Origin: Streptomyces sp. V1I1
GTDB lineage: Bacteria > Actinomycetota > Actinomycetes > Streptomycetales > Streptomycetaceae
Direction: 5' to 3'
Assembly (NCBI RefSeq): GCF_030817355.1
Contig: NZ_JAUSZH010000001.1
Location: 558,001-622,000, forward strand
Length of the DNA stretch: 64,000 nt
Below, piece by piece: positions 26,629-34,863 of the stretch (its first letter is position 1; every line of letters begins with the position of its first letter). The notes beneath the pieces were generated by a model. That model ran no database searches. It was not told the DNA's origin and saw nothing but the letters and a program-made list of their open reading frames with translations. A program made the translations under genes and the position numbers.

Positions 26629-28275
26629 TCATGGGTGCCCGGACTGGTGGTCCGACGGTTCGCCAGCCCTCTCGCCTCCCCTGCCGGTGTCGTGGCTCTC
26701 CGCCACTGACCTGGTGTTGAACCAGTTGCCGAGTGTCTCCCGCAACCGCTCGACCCGCAGGTCCTCCCCACCGGAACCCGATGGCGGCTCCTTGAGCGCG
26801 GGCAGGCTCCTGTGCGTCAGCAGATACCGCTTGTCGACATCGAGGGGCCGGTGCTCCTGCTCGAAGCCGCCCTCGACCGTCTGGCGCACGTTACCGGTCT
26901 CCACGCCGGAGGCCAGTCCCTCGAACTCGGCCTCCTGCAACGCGAGACAGAGCCGCTTGGTCACGAGAAACGCGACGATCGGCAGCACGACCAGAGCGGC
27001 ACGCAATGCCCACGTCAGTTCGTTGAGCGAGATACGGAACGTAAAGGCCACCACGTCGTTGCCGCCGGCCAGCAGCAGCACGCCGTAGAAGGCGATACCC
27101 GCGACACCGAGCCCGGTGCGCACCGGCCGGTCGCGCGGCCGGTCGCACAAGTGGTGCTCGCGCCGGTCACGCGTCACCCACGCCTCAGCGAATGGATACG
27201 CGTACAGAACGGCGAACAGGACGCCGGGCAGGACCAGCGCGGGCAGCAGGACGTTCCACATCACCGTGTGCCCGGCCACCACCGTCTCCCATGGCGGCAC
27301 CAGTCGCAGCGCACCTTCCAGGAAGCCCACATACCAGTCCGGCTGCGAGCCCGTCGACACCAGGTCGGTTCGGTAAGGCCCGTACGCCCAGACCGGGTTG
27401 ATCTGTGCCAGCCCACCGAGGGCCGCGATCACCCCGAGGACGGTGAAGAACAGTCCGCCCGAAGCAGCCATGAAGTGGGGGAAGAACGGCTTGCCGACCG
27501 CATTGCGATTGGTGCGGCCCCGGCCCGCCCACTGGGTGTGCTTCAGGTAGAAAACCAGCATCAGATGGACCGTGACCAGGGCGAGGAGCAGACCCGGCAG
27601 GAGCAGGATGTGCAACCCGTACAGCCGGGTGATCATGACCTCCCCCGGAAACTCCGCACCGAACGCGAACATGCTGATGTAGGTCCCGGCCACCGGAATC
27701 GACAGCATGATGCCCTGAGCGATCCGCATCCCCGTGCCGGAGAGGAGGTCGTCCGGGAGCGAGTAACCGGCGAACCCTTCCGCCAGCGCCAGCACGAAGA
27801 GCGTGACACCGATCATCCAGTTCGCTTCACGGGGCTTGCGGAACGCGCCGGTAAAGAACACCCGCAGCAGATGCACACCGATGGCGGCGACGAAGATGAC
27901 CGACGCCCAGTGGTGCATCTGCCGGATGAGCAGCCCCCCGCGGACATCGAAGCTGATGCTCAGCGTGGAATCGAAGGCCTGCGACATCCGGACACCGTCG
28001 AGCGGTGCGTACGACCCGTCGTACACCACCTCGCTCATCTCGGGCTTGAAGAACAGCGTGAGGTAGACACCGGTCAGCAGCAGCACGATCAGGCTGTACA
28101 GCGCCAACTCGCCCAGCAGAAAGGACCAATGATTGGGGAACGCCTTGCGCAGCAGACCGCCGCCCTCGCCGAGCGGCAGCCGGGCGTCCAGCCCTTCAGC
28201 AGTCCGTCCCGCGGCGAGCTGGGTGCGGCGTTTCACGGCGCGTGCGGTCAGTCGTGCCCGCCGGAAGAAGATCAT
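26629..28275 (-). CDS. qcrB: Cytochrome bc1 complex subunit b, QcrB type
   Basis: A 548-residue membrane protein, the usual actinobacterial QcrB length. Two pairs of haem-ligating His are visible in QMHHWASVIFVAAIGVHLLR and YGLHILLLPGLLLALVTVHL; the quinol-site PDWY motif is in GSQPDWYVGFLEGALRL. Eight or more membrane helices. AGGAGC precedes ATG 28275. The qcrC and qcrA genes for cytochrome cc and the Rieske protein are not adjacent, so this is a stand-alone extra copy, divergent from ctaD. Confidence 0.88.
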   Translation of the reverse strand: MIFFRRARLTARAVKRRTQLAAGRTAEGLDARLPLGEGGGLLRKAFPNHWSFLLGELALYSLIVLLLTGVYLTLFFKPEMSEVVYDGSYAPLDGVRMSQAFDSTLSISFDVRGGLLIRQMHHWASVIFVAAIGVHLLRVFFTGAFRKPREANWMIGVTLFVLALAEGFAGYSLPDDLLSGTGMRIAQGIMLSIPVAGTYISMFAFGAEFPGEVMITRLYGLHILLLPGLLLALVTVHLMLVFYLKHTQWAGRGRTNRNAVGKPFFPHFMAASGGLFFTVLGVIAALGGLAQINPVWAYGPYRTDLVSTGSQPDWYVGFLEGALRLVPPWETVVAGHTVMWNVLLPALVLPGVLFAVLYAYPFAEAWVTRDRREHHLCDRPRDRPVRTGLGVAGIAFYGVLLLAGGNDVVAFTFRISLNELTWALRAALVVLPIVAFLVTKRLCLALQEAEFEGLASGVETGNVRQTVEGGFEQEHRPLDVDKRYLLTHRSLPALKEPPSGSGGEDLRVERLRETLGNWFNTRSVAESHDTGRGGERAGEPSDHQSGHP

Positions 28276-28499
28276 GAGCTGCTCCTGCCCCCTGACGTGC
28301 TCCAGCGGATTCGGCCGCGATTCGGTTGATCGGGCCGCCCCCTCACCCATACGAGGGCAGTCTCCGACACGGGTTGGAACAGTGGGTGGCGGCGCTCCGC
28401 AATGCGGGAGAAACGGTCATAGCATGCAGCGCCCGTCGCGAACCCCTGGGACGGGCCGCCTGTCCCCCCTCTCACCGTCGGCGAACGGAGGACCCACGG

Positions 28500-30209
28500 A
28501 TGGTCCACGGCCCCCTTGTGACGCCAACGGCTGTGGCCGTAAAGGAAAGGACCGTGGTCGGGAATCGGATCAGAGGCTGGTTGACGACCACGGACCACAA
28601 GGTCATCGGCAATCTCTACATGGTCACAGCGTTCGGGTTCTTCCTGCTGGCCGGTTTGATGGCCATGGTGATCCGGGCCGAACTGGCCCGCCCCGGGCTG
28701 CAGATCGTCAGCAGTGAGCAGTACAACCAGATGTTCACAATCCACGGCACGATCATGATGCTGCTCTTCGCGACTCCGATGTTCGCCGGATTCGCCAACG
28801 CAGTGATGCCCTTGCAGATCGGGGCACCCGACGTCGCCTTTCCCCGGCTCAATGCCCTGTCCTACTGGCTGTACCTCTTCGGTGCGCTGATCGTCGTCTC
28901 CGGTTTCCTCACCCCTGGCGGGTCGGCGGATTTCGGATGGTTCGCCTATGCCCCGCTGAACGGGCCGGTGTACTCCCCCGGCGAGGGAGCTGACCTGTGG
29001 GCGATGGGTCTGGTGCTGGCCGGAGTGAGCACCACCCTCGGGTCGGTCAATTTCATCGCCACCATCGTGTGCCTGCGCGCTCCGGGTATGACTATGTTCC
29101 GCATGCCGATTTTCACATGGAATGTGCTGTTCACTTCCATTCTCGTGCTGGTGTCTTTTCCGGTGCTGACCGCGGCATTGCTGGCGCTCGAGGCGGATCG
29201 CAAGTTCGGGGCCCATATCTTCGACCCGACCAACGGCGGTGCGCTTCTGTGGCAGCATCTGTTCTGGTTCTTCGGCCATCCCGAGGTCTACATCGTCGCA
29301 TTGCCCTTCTTCGGTGTAGTGACCGAAATCATTCCGGTCTTCAGCCGTAAGCCGATCTTCGGATACGTTGGAATGGTCGGGGCCACCATCACCATCACGA
29401 TGCTCTCCGCGGTGGTCTGGGCACATCACATGTTTACGACGGGCGCTGTGCTACTGCCCTTCTTCTCGATGATGTCGTTCATCATCGCGGTGCCGACCGG
29501 GGTTAAATTCTTCAACTGGATCGGCACGATGTGGCACGGGAGCATCTCGTTCGAGACACCGATACTGTGGGCGTTGGGCTTCCTGGTCACGTTCCTGCTC
29601 GGCGGCCTCAGCGGGGTGATGATCGCTTCTCCACCGCTGGACTTCCACGTCACGGACAGCTACTTCATCGTGGCCCATCTGCACTACGTACTCTTCGGCA
29701 CTGTCGTCTTCGCCATGTTCGGCGGCTTTTACTTCTGGTGGCCGAAATGGACGGGGCGCCTGCTCAGCGAGCGACTGGGAAGGATCCACTTCTGGACCCT
29801 ATTCATTGGATTTCAGACCACTTTTCTGGTCCACCACTGGCTCGGAGAAATGGGGATGCCCCGCCGTTACGCGGACTACCTCGCCGCGGACGGCTTCACA
29901 CTCCTGAACACAATTTCCACCATTGGCTCGTTCCTGCTGGGCCTTTCCACTCTGCCATTTCTCTACAACGTGTGGCGCACAACTCAGTACGGGCCCAAAA
30001 TCGCGGTCGACGATCCATGGGGCTTCGGCCGGTCCCTGGAATGGGCGACACCTTGCCCAGCACCTCGGCATAATTTCCATGCGCTGCCCCGTGTACGTTC
30101 CGACTCACCGGCCTTCGACATGAATCATCCGGAGGCGACGGAGAGGCCCCCCGCCGAACTTGGACGAGTCCGGCCGACGCCGGATCCGCACGGGGAAGGA
30201 AGCGCATGA
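28500..30209 (+). CDS. ctaD: Cytochrome c oxidase subunit I
   Basis: A 569-residue aa3-type oxidase core with about twelve membrane helices. Metal ligands are intact: FTIHGTIMM (low-spin haem), [13 protein letters not shown] (CuB His and the cross-linked Tyr), WAHHMFTTG (CuB His pair) and [10 protein letters not shown] (haem His pair). The K-channel TGVKFFNW is also present. GGAGGA lies 7 bases before ATG 28500. The C-terminus has a charged Pro-rich extension. It is coupled to ctaF by ATGA; subunits II and III are absent nearby. Confidence 0.92.
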   Translation: MVHGPLVTPTAVAVKERTVVGNRIRGWLTTTDHKVIGNLYMVTAFGFFLLAGLMAMVIRAELARPGLQIVSSEQYNQMFTIHGTIMMLLFATPMFAGFANAVMPLQIGAPDVAFPRLNALSYWLYLFGALIVVSGFLTPGGSADFGWFAYAPLNGPVYSPGEGADLWAMGLVLAGVSTTLGSVNFIATIVCLRAPGMTMFRMPIFTWNVLFTSILVLVSFPVLTAALLALEADRKFGAHIFDPTNGGALLWQHLFWFFGHPEVYIVALPFFGVVTEIIPVFSRKPIFGYVGMVGATITITMLSAVVWAHHMFTTGAVLLPFFSMMSFIIAVPTGVKFFNWIGTMWHGSISFETPILWALGFLVTFLLGGLSGVMIASPPLDFHVTDSYFIVAHLHYVLFGTVVFAMFGGFYFWWPKWTGRLLSERLGRIHFWTLFIGFQTTFLVHHWLGEMGMPRRYADYLAADGFTLLNTISTIGSFLLGLSTLPFLYNVWRTTQYGPKIAVDDPWGFGRSLEWATPCPAPRHNFHALPRVRSDSPAFDMNHPEATERPPAELGRVRPTPDPHGEGSA

Positions 30210-30598
30210 AGACCGAGGCCTACCTCTTCGCCGGGGTCGCACTGTTCTTCCTCGCGACCGACGTGCTGTACGCCGTGTGGTCCAAGGAGCCTGCCGGCAT
30301 CGCGGCGCTCACCGTGGCGTTCGCCATGGCGTCCCTGGTCGCGTTCTTCTTCGGCACGACATACCGCAGGAAGGGCCTCCGCCCGGAGGACCGCAAGGAG
30401 GCCGAGATCCTCGACAGAGCGGGCCCTCTCGGGTTCTTCCCGCCGCAGAGCGCTTATCCCGTGCTGGCCGCCGCAGGCAGCGCGGCACTGGCCGTCGGCG
30501 TCGTGTACGGCCTATGGCTGGTGTTGATCGGGTTCGGTGTCCTGGCGGCGGGAGTGTTCGGACTCGTCTTCCAGTTCGCCGGGGGCAGCGAGGACTGA
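30206..30598 (+). CDS. ctaF: Cytochrome c oxidase subunit IV, actinobacterial type
   Basis: A 130-residue membrane protein with two N-terminal and two C-terminal hydrophobic segments ([40 protein letters not shown]) flanking [20 protein letters not shown], a typical CtaF layout. Starts within the ctaD stop. The presence of CtaF supports a real accessory oxidase core, completed by subunits encoded elsewhere. Confidence 0.87.
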   Translation: MKTEAYLFAGVALFFLATDVLYAVWSKEPAGIAALTVAFAMASLVAFFFGTTYRRKGLRPEDRKEAEILDRAGPLGFFPPQSAYPVLAAAGSAALAVGVVYGLWLVLIGFGVLAAGVFGLVFQFAGGSED

Positions 30599-30633
30599 GC
30601 GGCTTACGTCACCACGCCGCCACGGATCCGTCC

Positions 30634-31080
30634 TCATTCCCATTCCTTCGTGATCTCGAAGCAATGGGCTTCATGACCCAACTCGTTTCCGTCGGCGTCC
30701 GTGAACGTCCCGGTCACTTGGTAGGTGTCGCGGGCCAAGCGACCGGTCGGCAGCCGCTCCGGCGGAAGCACCAGCTCGTACGGGCCGCCCGGCCGGTAAC
30801 TGCCGAGCATCACCTCGGTCGTCCCGATAACCGCTCCCTGCCGTTTCCGCACAACTGTGAACTTGAGGCCTTCGACGGCCTGCCGGAGGCGGAAGCCCAG
30901 TGTGATGCGGATTTCCGCGCCTTCTTTGAGCGCGAATGGAGACTCCAGCAGCGTGGTTTCTGCCTTCCCGGGTGCGGGCAGCGGGACGTCGAGCCCTTCG
31001 CGACCCTCAGCTTGCAGAGTGACGCTCAGCAACTCGAGCTGACTGAAACCGCGGATCGGCTCTTCGAGGGGCGCTCTCAT
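30634..31080 (-). CDS. RhoGDI-like immunoglobulin-fold protein
   Basis: A 148-residue protein that aligns along its length with the C-terminal domain of eukaryotic Rho GDP-dissociation inhibitors. Shared blocks, compared from memory, are FALKEGAEIRITLGFRL (RhoGDI FVLKEGVEYRIKISFRV), VMLGSYRPGGPYELVLPP (MVGSYGPR.EEYEFLTP), LARDTY (LARGSY), and FTDADG...ITKEW at the end (FTDDD...IKKDW). The N-terminal arm that inhibits Rho switch regions is absent. ATG 31080 gives just the domain; ATG 31116 is possible. No GTPase gene is adjacent. Function in a bacterium is unknown; lipid or prenyl binding is one option. Confidence 0.78.
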   Translation of the reverse strand: MRAPLEEPIRGFSQLELLSVTLQAEGREGLDVPLPAPGKAETTLLESPFALKEGAEIRITLGFRLRQAVEGLKFTVVRKRQGAVIGTTEVMLGSYRPGGPYELVLPPERLPTGRLARDTYQVTGTFTDADGNELGHEAHCFEITKEWE

Positions 31081-31270
31081 CGGACAATCCAGCCTTCTCA
31101 GCCAGGGTGTCAGCATGCTGACACCACACCCCCCGCCCATTTGACTCTCGACTGCCCCGAATGAAGTGGGACAAACTGCGATGCCTAATTCTCCGCATCC
31201 TGGGAACCCGCGTGCCTGAAAGCGGAACGTGCGCAACGGCGCGCAACGTCAAGACACGGAGATGATCGAC

Positions 31271-31441
31271 ATGGTCCCGATCCTGTTGGTGCTCCTTCTG
31301 ATCCTGATTCTCTTCGGGTTCGGATTCGCCGTAGAAGTCCTTTGGTACATCGCACTGGCGGTGCTCGTCCTCTGGTTGCTGGGCTTCTTCATGCGCGGCA
31401 CGACCGCCGGGGGCGGAAGGTCCCGCTGGTACCGGTGGTAG
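31271..31441 (+). CDS. Small hydrophobic membrane protein
   Basis: A 56-residue protein with two membrane helices (MVPILLVLLLILILFGFGFA and WYIALAVLVLWLLGF) and a Gly/Arg tail ending RWYRW. ATG 31271 is preferred because GGAG lies 9 bases upstream; ATG 31262 abuts it. Homologues are common in Streptomyces as hydrophobic proteins of unknown role. Confidence 0.75.
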   Translation: MVPILLVLLLILILFGFGFAVEVLWYIALAVLVLWLLGFFMRGTTAGGGRSRWYRW

Positions 31442-31503
31442 CTGGGCCGCAACCCGGCAAGGTCAGGTTCTGACCAACTCTGACCACGCCCTTGGAGGAA
31501 CAG

Positions 31504-32064
31504 ATGTCTGCCAGCACTCTTGTCGCCATCATCGTCCCCGTCGCAGTGGTGTTGATCATCATCGCCGTGACGCTGTGGACTCTGTCGCGCCGACGGCACC
31601 TGCGGGAGCGCTTCGGCCCGGAGTACGACCGCACTGTCGAGGAGCAGGACAGCCGACCGGCTGCAGAGCGCGAGCTGCGTGCCCGCGAACAACGCCACGA
31701 CAAGCTGGAAATCAAGGAACTGCCGGCCGAGGTCCAACGCCAGTACGCGGCCGACTGGAGCAGCGTCCAGGAACGCTTCGTGGATCGCCCCAGCGAGGCG
31801 GTCGCCGAGGCGGACCGGCTCGTGGCCCGGCTCATGACCGAGCGCGGATATCCGACCGACGGATACCAGCAGCAGCTGGCAGATCTCTCGGTGGAGCACG
31901 GCCGCACCCTGGAGCACTACCGCACCGCCCACGAGATCAACGTGCGCAGCGGTGACGGGCAGGCCACCACCGAAGAGCTGAGAGGAGCCATGGTGCACTA
32001 CCGCGCACTGTTCGAGGAACTGCTCAGCGACCGGGGCAGTACCCCGCGGAACGACCGCTTCTGA
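31504..32064 (+). CDS. Membrane-anchored helical protein, paralogue of next gene
   Basis: A 186-residue protein: one N-terminal membrane helix (LVAIIVPVAVVLIIIAVTLW), a charged linker, and a C-terminal helical domain YAADWSSVQERFVDRPSEAV...HYRALFEELLS. GGAGG precedes ATG 31504. The C-terminal domain is shared with the following gene, so the pair arose by duplication. Confidence 0.72.
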   Translation: MSASTLVAIIVPVAVVLIIIAVTLWTLSRRRHLRERFGPEYDRTVEEQDSRPAAERELRAREQRHDKLEIKELPAEVQRQYAADWSSVQERFVDRPSEAVAEADRLVARLMTERGYPTDGYQQQLADLSVEHGRTLEHYRTAHEINVRSGDGQATTEELRGAMVHYRALFEELLSDRGSTPRNDRF

Positions 32065-32083
32065 GCCGGATGAGGTGAGAGAC

Positions 32084-32620
32084 ATGCAACGAGACGGCAT
32101 ACGGGATCCGGGCGATACGGGTCGCCCGCCCGGCCAGGAAGGCCTCACGACCGAGAGCATCGCCAATCCCCAGGATCCCCGGGCGGAGTCTCAGGACCGG
32201 CAGGCCCCCGTCTACCCCGGAGAGTCCGCCGGTGCCACGGAACAGCAGGAGGAGCCGGTGAACGGTCCGGATGCCGTCGACGAGGACCGTGTCGGCGAAC
32301 CTGAGGAGGCACCGCAGGAATCCGGGGTCGTGCAGGAGGCCGATGAAGAGGACCGCGCACTGCTCGGCCCCGAGGAGACGGATGAGTACCGCGGCAAGTG
32401 GCGGGACATCCAGAGCACCTTCGTCGACGATCCACGGGACGCGGTGCGCTCGGCCGATGCGCTGGTCGCTGACGTGATGCAGACGTTGGCCAGGTCGTTC
32501 TCCGCCCACAAGCAGGGCCTGGAGGTCCAGTGGGACCGGGGCGAGGAGGTTGCGACGGAGGAGCTGCGGGTCGCGCTCCAGCACTACCGCTCGTTCTTCA
32601 ACCGTCTGCTCAGTACATAG
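32084..32620 (+). CDS. Acidic soluble paralogue of the preceding protein
   Basis: A 178-residue protein. The first 95 residues are acidic and Gln/Pro-rich with no membrane segment; the C-terminal domain YRGKWRDIQSTFVDDPRDAV...HYRSFFNRLLS aligns with that of the gene before. GAGG lies about 9 bases before ATG 32084 (GTG 32075 is possible). The two are 19 bp apart and probably co-transcribed. Unknown function. Confidence 0.7.
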   Translation: MQRDGIRDPGDTGRPPGQEGLTTESIANPQDPRAESQDRQAPVYPGESAGATEQQEEPVNGPDAVDEDRVGEPEEAPQESGVVQEADEEDRALLGPEETDEYRGKWRDIQSTFVDDPRDAVRSADALVADVMQTLARSFSAHKQGLEVQWDRGEEVATEELRVALQHYRSFFNRLLST

Positions 32621-32874
32621 GCCCTGGACACGGTCGACTCGGGTACGCGGGCAGTCCCGCGGCGGCCGACGCGCCCCGAATACATCAGAGCAAGCAAGGC
32701 TCATTCCATTGGCGCGGCGCCCGGCTCGGCCGGGCGCCGACGGCCAGAGGGTGGCGCCGTGTTCTTGTGAAGAGATGCTATTGGGGGCGTTCGGGTGGTG
32801 TTCGGCATCGCCTGCAACTGAACGCGGCCGAGCGGGGCTCTTGTTGGTCAGTGACGACGACCCAGGAGGCCTTG

Positions 32875-33210
32875 ATGAACGCCTGGCAGTTTTCTGAACC
32901 TCCGCTGACGACGCCGCAGTCGGCGATCGATTCGTACCGCTTCCCCGGTGTGCGGGACTTCGACCAGCCCGAGATCGCGGGAGCTGTCGATGAGCTCGGC
33001 GACTACTTCCTGTCCGCGCCGGATCCACGGCAGCGACTGCCGTTCACGCTGGCGGCCGAGGACAGCCACCGCCTGGACTTGCACGCTGTGCTGACCACCG
33101 CGGGTATCGCGCCGCTTCCCGGTGACATGGACGCCATCAACGTCCTCTCCGCACTGGACGACACAACGGTCTCAGCCGTCCTGCGATGGGTGGGCAGTGC
33201 GCCCCGCTAG
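32875..33210 (+). CDS. Hypothetical protein, 111 residues
   Basis: Good AGGAGG before ATG 32875. Sequence features are IDSYRFPGVRDFDQPEIAGA and DLHAVLTTAGIAPLPGDMDA; predicted mostly helical, soluble, no Cys. Not recognised. The 250 bp upstream hold no gene. Confidence 0.6.
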   Translation: MNAWQFSEPPLTTPQSAIDSYRFPGVRDFDQPEIAGAVDELGDYFLSAPDPRQRLPFTLAAEDSHRLDLHAVLTTAGIAPLPGDMDAINVLSALDDTTVSAVLRWVGSAPR

Positions 33211-33306
33211 AAGGTCGATGAAGATCTTGGTGAGGGCTGTTCTCCCGGCAACACGCGGATCCACACCGGTGAATGAGCAAGAGAGTCCCCCTGTTATGGT
33301 GCGCCG

Positions 33307-33741
33307 ATGTCCTCGATCAAGCAGTTCCAAGTCACCTTTGACTGCGCAGAACCCGAGCGCGTCGCTCGCTTCTGGTGCGAGGTGTTGGGGTACGTCGTAT
33401 CGCCGGTGCCGAAGGGGTATGACACGTGGGACGACTACCATCGCTCGCTGCCGCCTGAGCATCAGGTGCAATGGTTCTCCTGCATTGATCCCTCAGGTGT
33501 GGGCCCGCGGCTGCTCTTCCAGCGCGTTCCCGAAGGCAAGGTCGTCAAGAATCGGGTGCATCTCTGCGTACGGGCCGGCACCGGGCTCGTGGGTGACGAG
33601 CGCCTCGCCACACTCCAGGCCGAGTGCGCACGGCTGGTCGCGCTCGGCGCGGTACACGTGCGAACGCTGCTTGCCGATGGCACCAACGAGTCGTGCATCG
33701 TGATGCAGGACATCGAGGGCAACGAGTTCTGTCTCGACTGA
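33307..33741 (+). CDS. VOC/glyoxalase-like protein
   Basis: A 144-residue protein of the vicinal oxygen chelate fold: FQVTFDCAEPERVARFWCEV opens the first beta-alpha-beta-beta-beta module and VMQDIEGNEFCLD closes the second, the usual pattern of glyoxalase-like domain proteins in Streptomyces. Substrate unknown; the metal-ligand set is incomplete by eye. Confidence 0.8.
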   Translation: MSSIKQFQVTFDCAEPERVARFWCEVLGYVVSPVPKGYDTWDDYHRSLPPEHQVQWFSCIDPSGVGPRLLFQRVPEGKVVKNRVHLCVRAGTGLVGDERLATLQAECARLVALGAVHVRTLLADGTNESCIVMQDIEGNEFCLD

Positions 33742-33814
33742 GCATCCTCCAGGCCAGCGAGGTGGGGAGCCGTCTTTCTTGGGCCTCTCTTGAAGGTGTC
33801 TCGTGTGGGGCGGG

Positions 33815-34528
33815 AGTTATCCCGTGAGGGCATGGTTGTGCAGTCGGGCGATGCTGAGCATCGCGGTGTGAATGCCGTCGCCCTTCAGGCGGCAGTCGCG
33901 AAGGATCTTCCAGGTCTTCATCCGCGCGAAGACGTGCTCGACGCGGGCGCGGACCTTGCGGTGGGAGGTGTTGTGCTCCTCCTTCCATGCAGGCAGTTCG
34001 GTCTGGCCGCGTTCGCGGCGGTGCGGGATGATCAGGCCGGTGCCCCGGTAGCCGCCGCCGCGATGACCGTGGTCCGGCCGACGGCGGCCTTGGCCCACCA
34101 GCGACATGAGATGTCTTCGACTGCTCGGCAACCGTGTGATCCCGCGTGGGGACCAGGGTGCCGTCGATGACCAGCACAGCGTCCTTGCGAAACCGCTTGC
34201 GGGGCTGGAGCGCGAGCGACGGCCCGAGGTGGCCGATGATGCGGTCGGCGGCCGACTTCGACACCCCAAACAGCGGGGCGAGCTGCCGCAGCGTCAAGTT
34301 CGTACGGCAGTAGACCGTTGCTAGCAGGATTCGGTCCTCCAGTGGCAGGCTCCACGGCCGGCCTTTGCGTACCGGGTTCGCACCCTCGCGCCGCATCGCA
34401 GTGACCAGCTTGCCGAACTGCCGCGGGCTCAGCCCGGTGAACGGGGCTATCCAGGACGGCTCCGACGCCGTGATCACACCAGCCATCACAAGATCTTCTC
34501 ACCCGTGACCAGCAGTTACGGGACAACT
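33815..34528. mobile_element. IS5-type insertion sequence remnant
   Basis: Imperfect terminal inverted repeats AGTTATCCCGT (33815-33825) and ACGGGACAACT (34518-34528) match at 10 of 11 positions and bracket a decayed DDE transposase. The element is about 714 bp, shorter than an intact one. The last bases of the right end form the stop codon of the small zinc-ribbon frame next to it, showing that the IS inserted there. Confidence 0.7.
33817..34489 (-). pseudogene. IS5-family transposase, deleted and frameshifted
   Basis: ATG 34489 starts GLSPRQFGKLVTAMRREGAN and proceeds through an HTH_Tnp_4-like region (LTLRQLAPLFGVSKSAADRI) to DGTLVPTRDHTVAEQSK. A block of about 40 residues before the second catalytic Asp is gone, and the frame shifts; another frame resumes GGYRGTGLIIPHRRERGQTE and RVEHVFARMKTWKILRDCR to the end at 33817. 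Inactive. Confidence 0.82.
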
Positions 34529-34669
34529 AGTCGGGGGTGTAGTTCAGCGCGCCGCAGTTCCAGCAGTCCCATTCATCGGGGACTTCGACCAGGTCGCAGC
34601 AATCACACCCCTCGCCGTACACGCGCAGTCTTCGTCGCAGCTCCAGCAGGTGTGGTGCAGGGGTGCCAT
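34527..34669 (-). pseudogene. Small zinc-ribbon protein, frameshifted
   Basis: From ATG 34669 one frame reads MAPLHHTCWSCDEDCACT; a neighbouring frame continues EGCDCCDLVEVPDEWDCWNC and GALNYTPD. Together they make a Cys-rich protein with several CxxC pairs, as expected for a zinc-ribbon. One base is out of register near 34618. The stop codon (34527-34529) is supplied by the IS end, so the natural C-terminus may be lost. Confidence 0.5.
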
Positions 34670-34863
34670 GCCCTCGTGTCCTCCCTTGCGTGGTGGGGCC
34701 CGACAGAAGCATGCGCCAGTACCTGGCTGTTTACTGCGGTGATGCCGGAAGGTGGCTGAATTTCCCGGTCAGATGCTGGAGATGAAGCCGGTGAGCGAGG
34801 CGAGGCCGCCGCAGATGACCGGGGCCAGGCCGGTGGAGGCGAGGGTGAAGCCGAACAGGCTGC

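Noticed and set aside
26812..28329. 505-residue plus-strand open frame
   Set aside because: Antisense to qcrB; Arg/Gln/His-rich without any motif.
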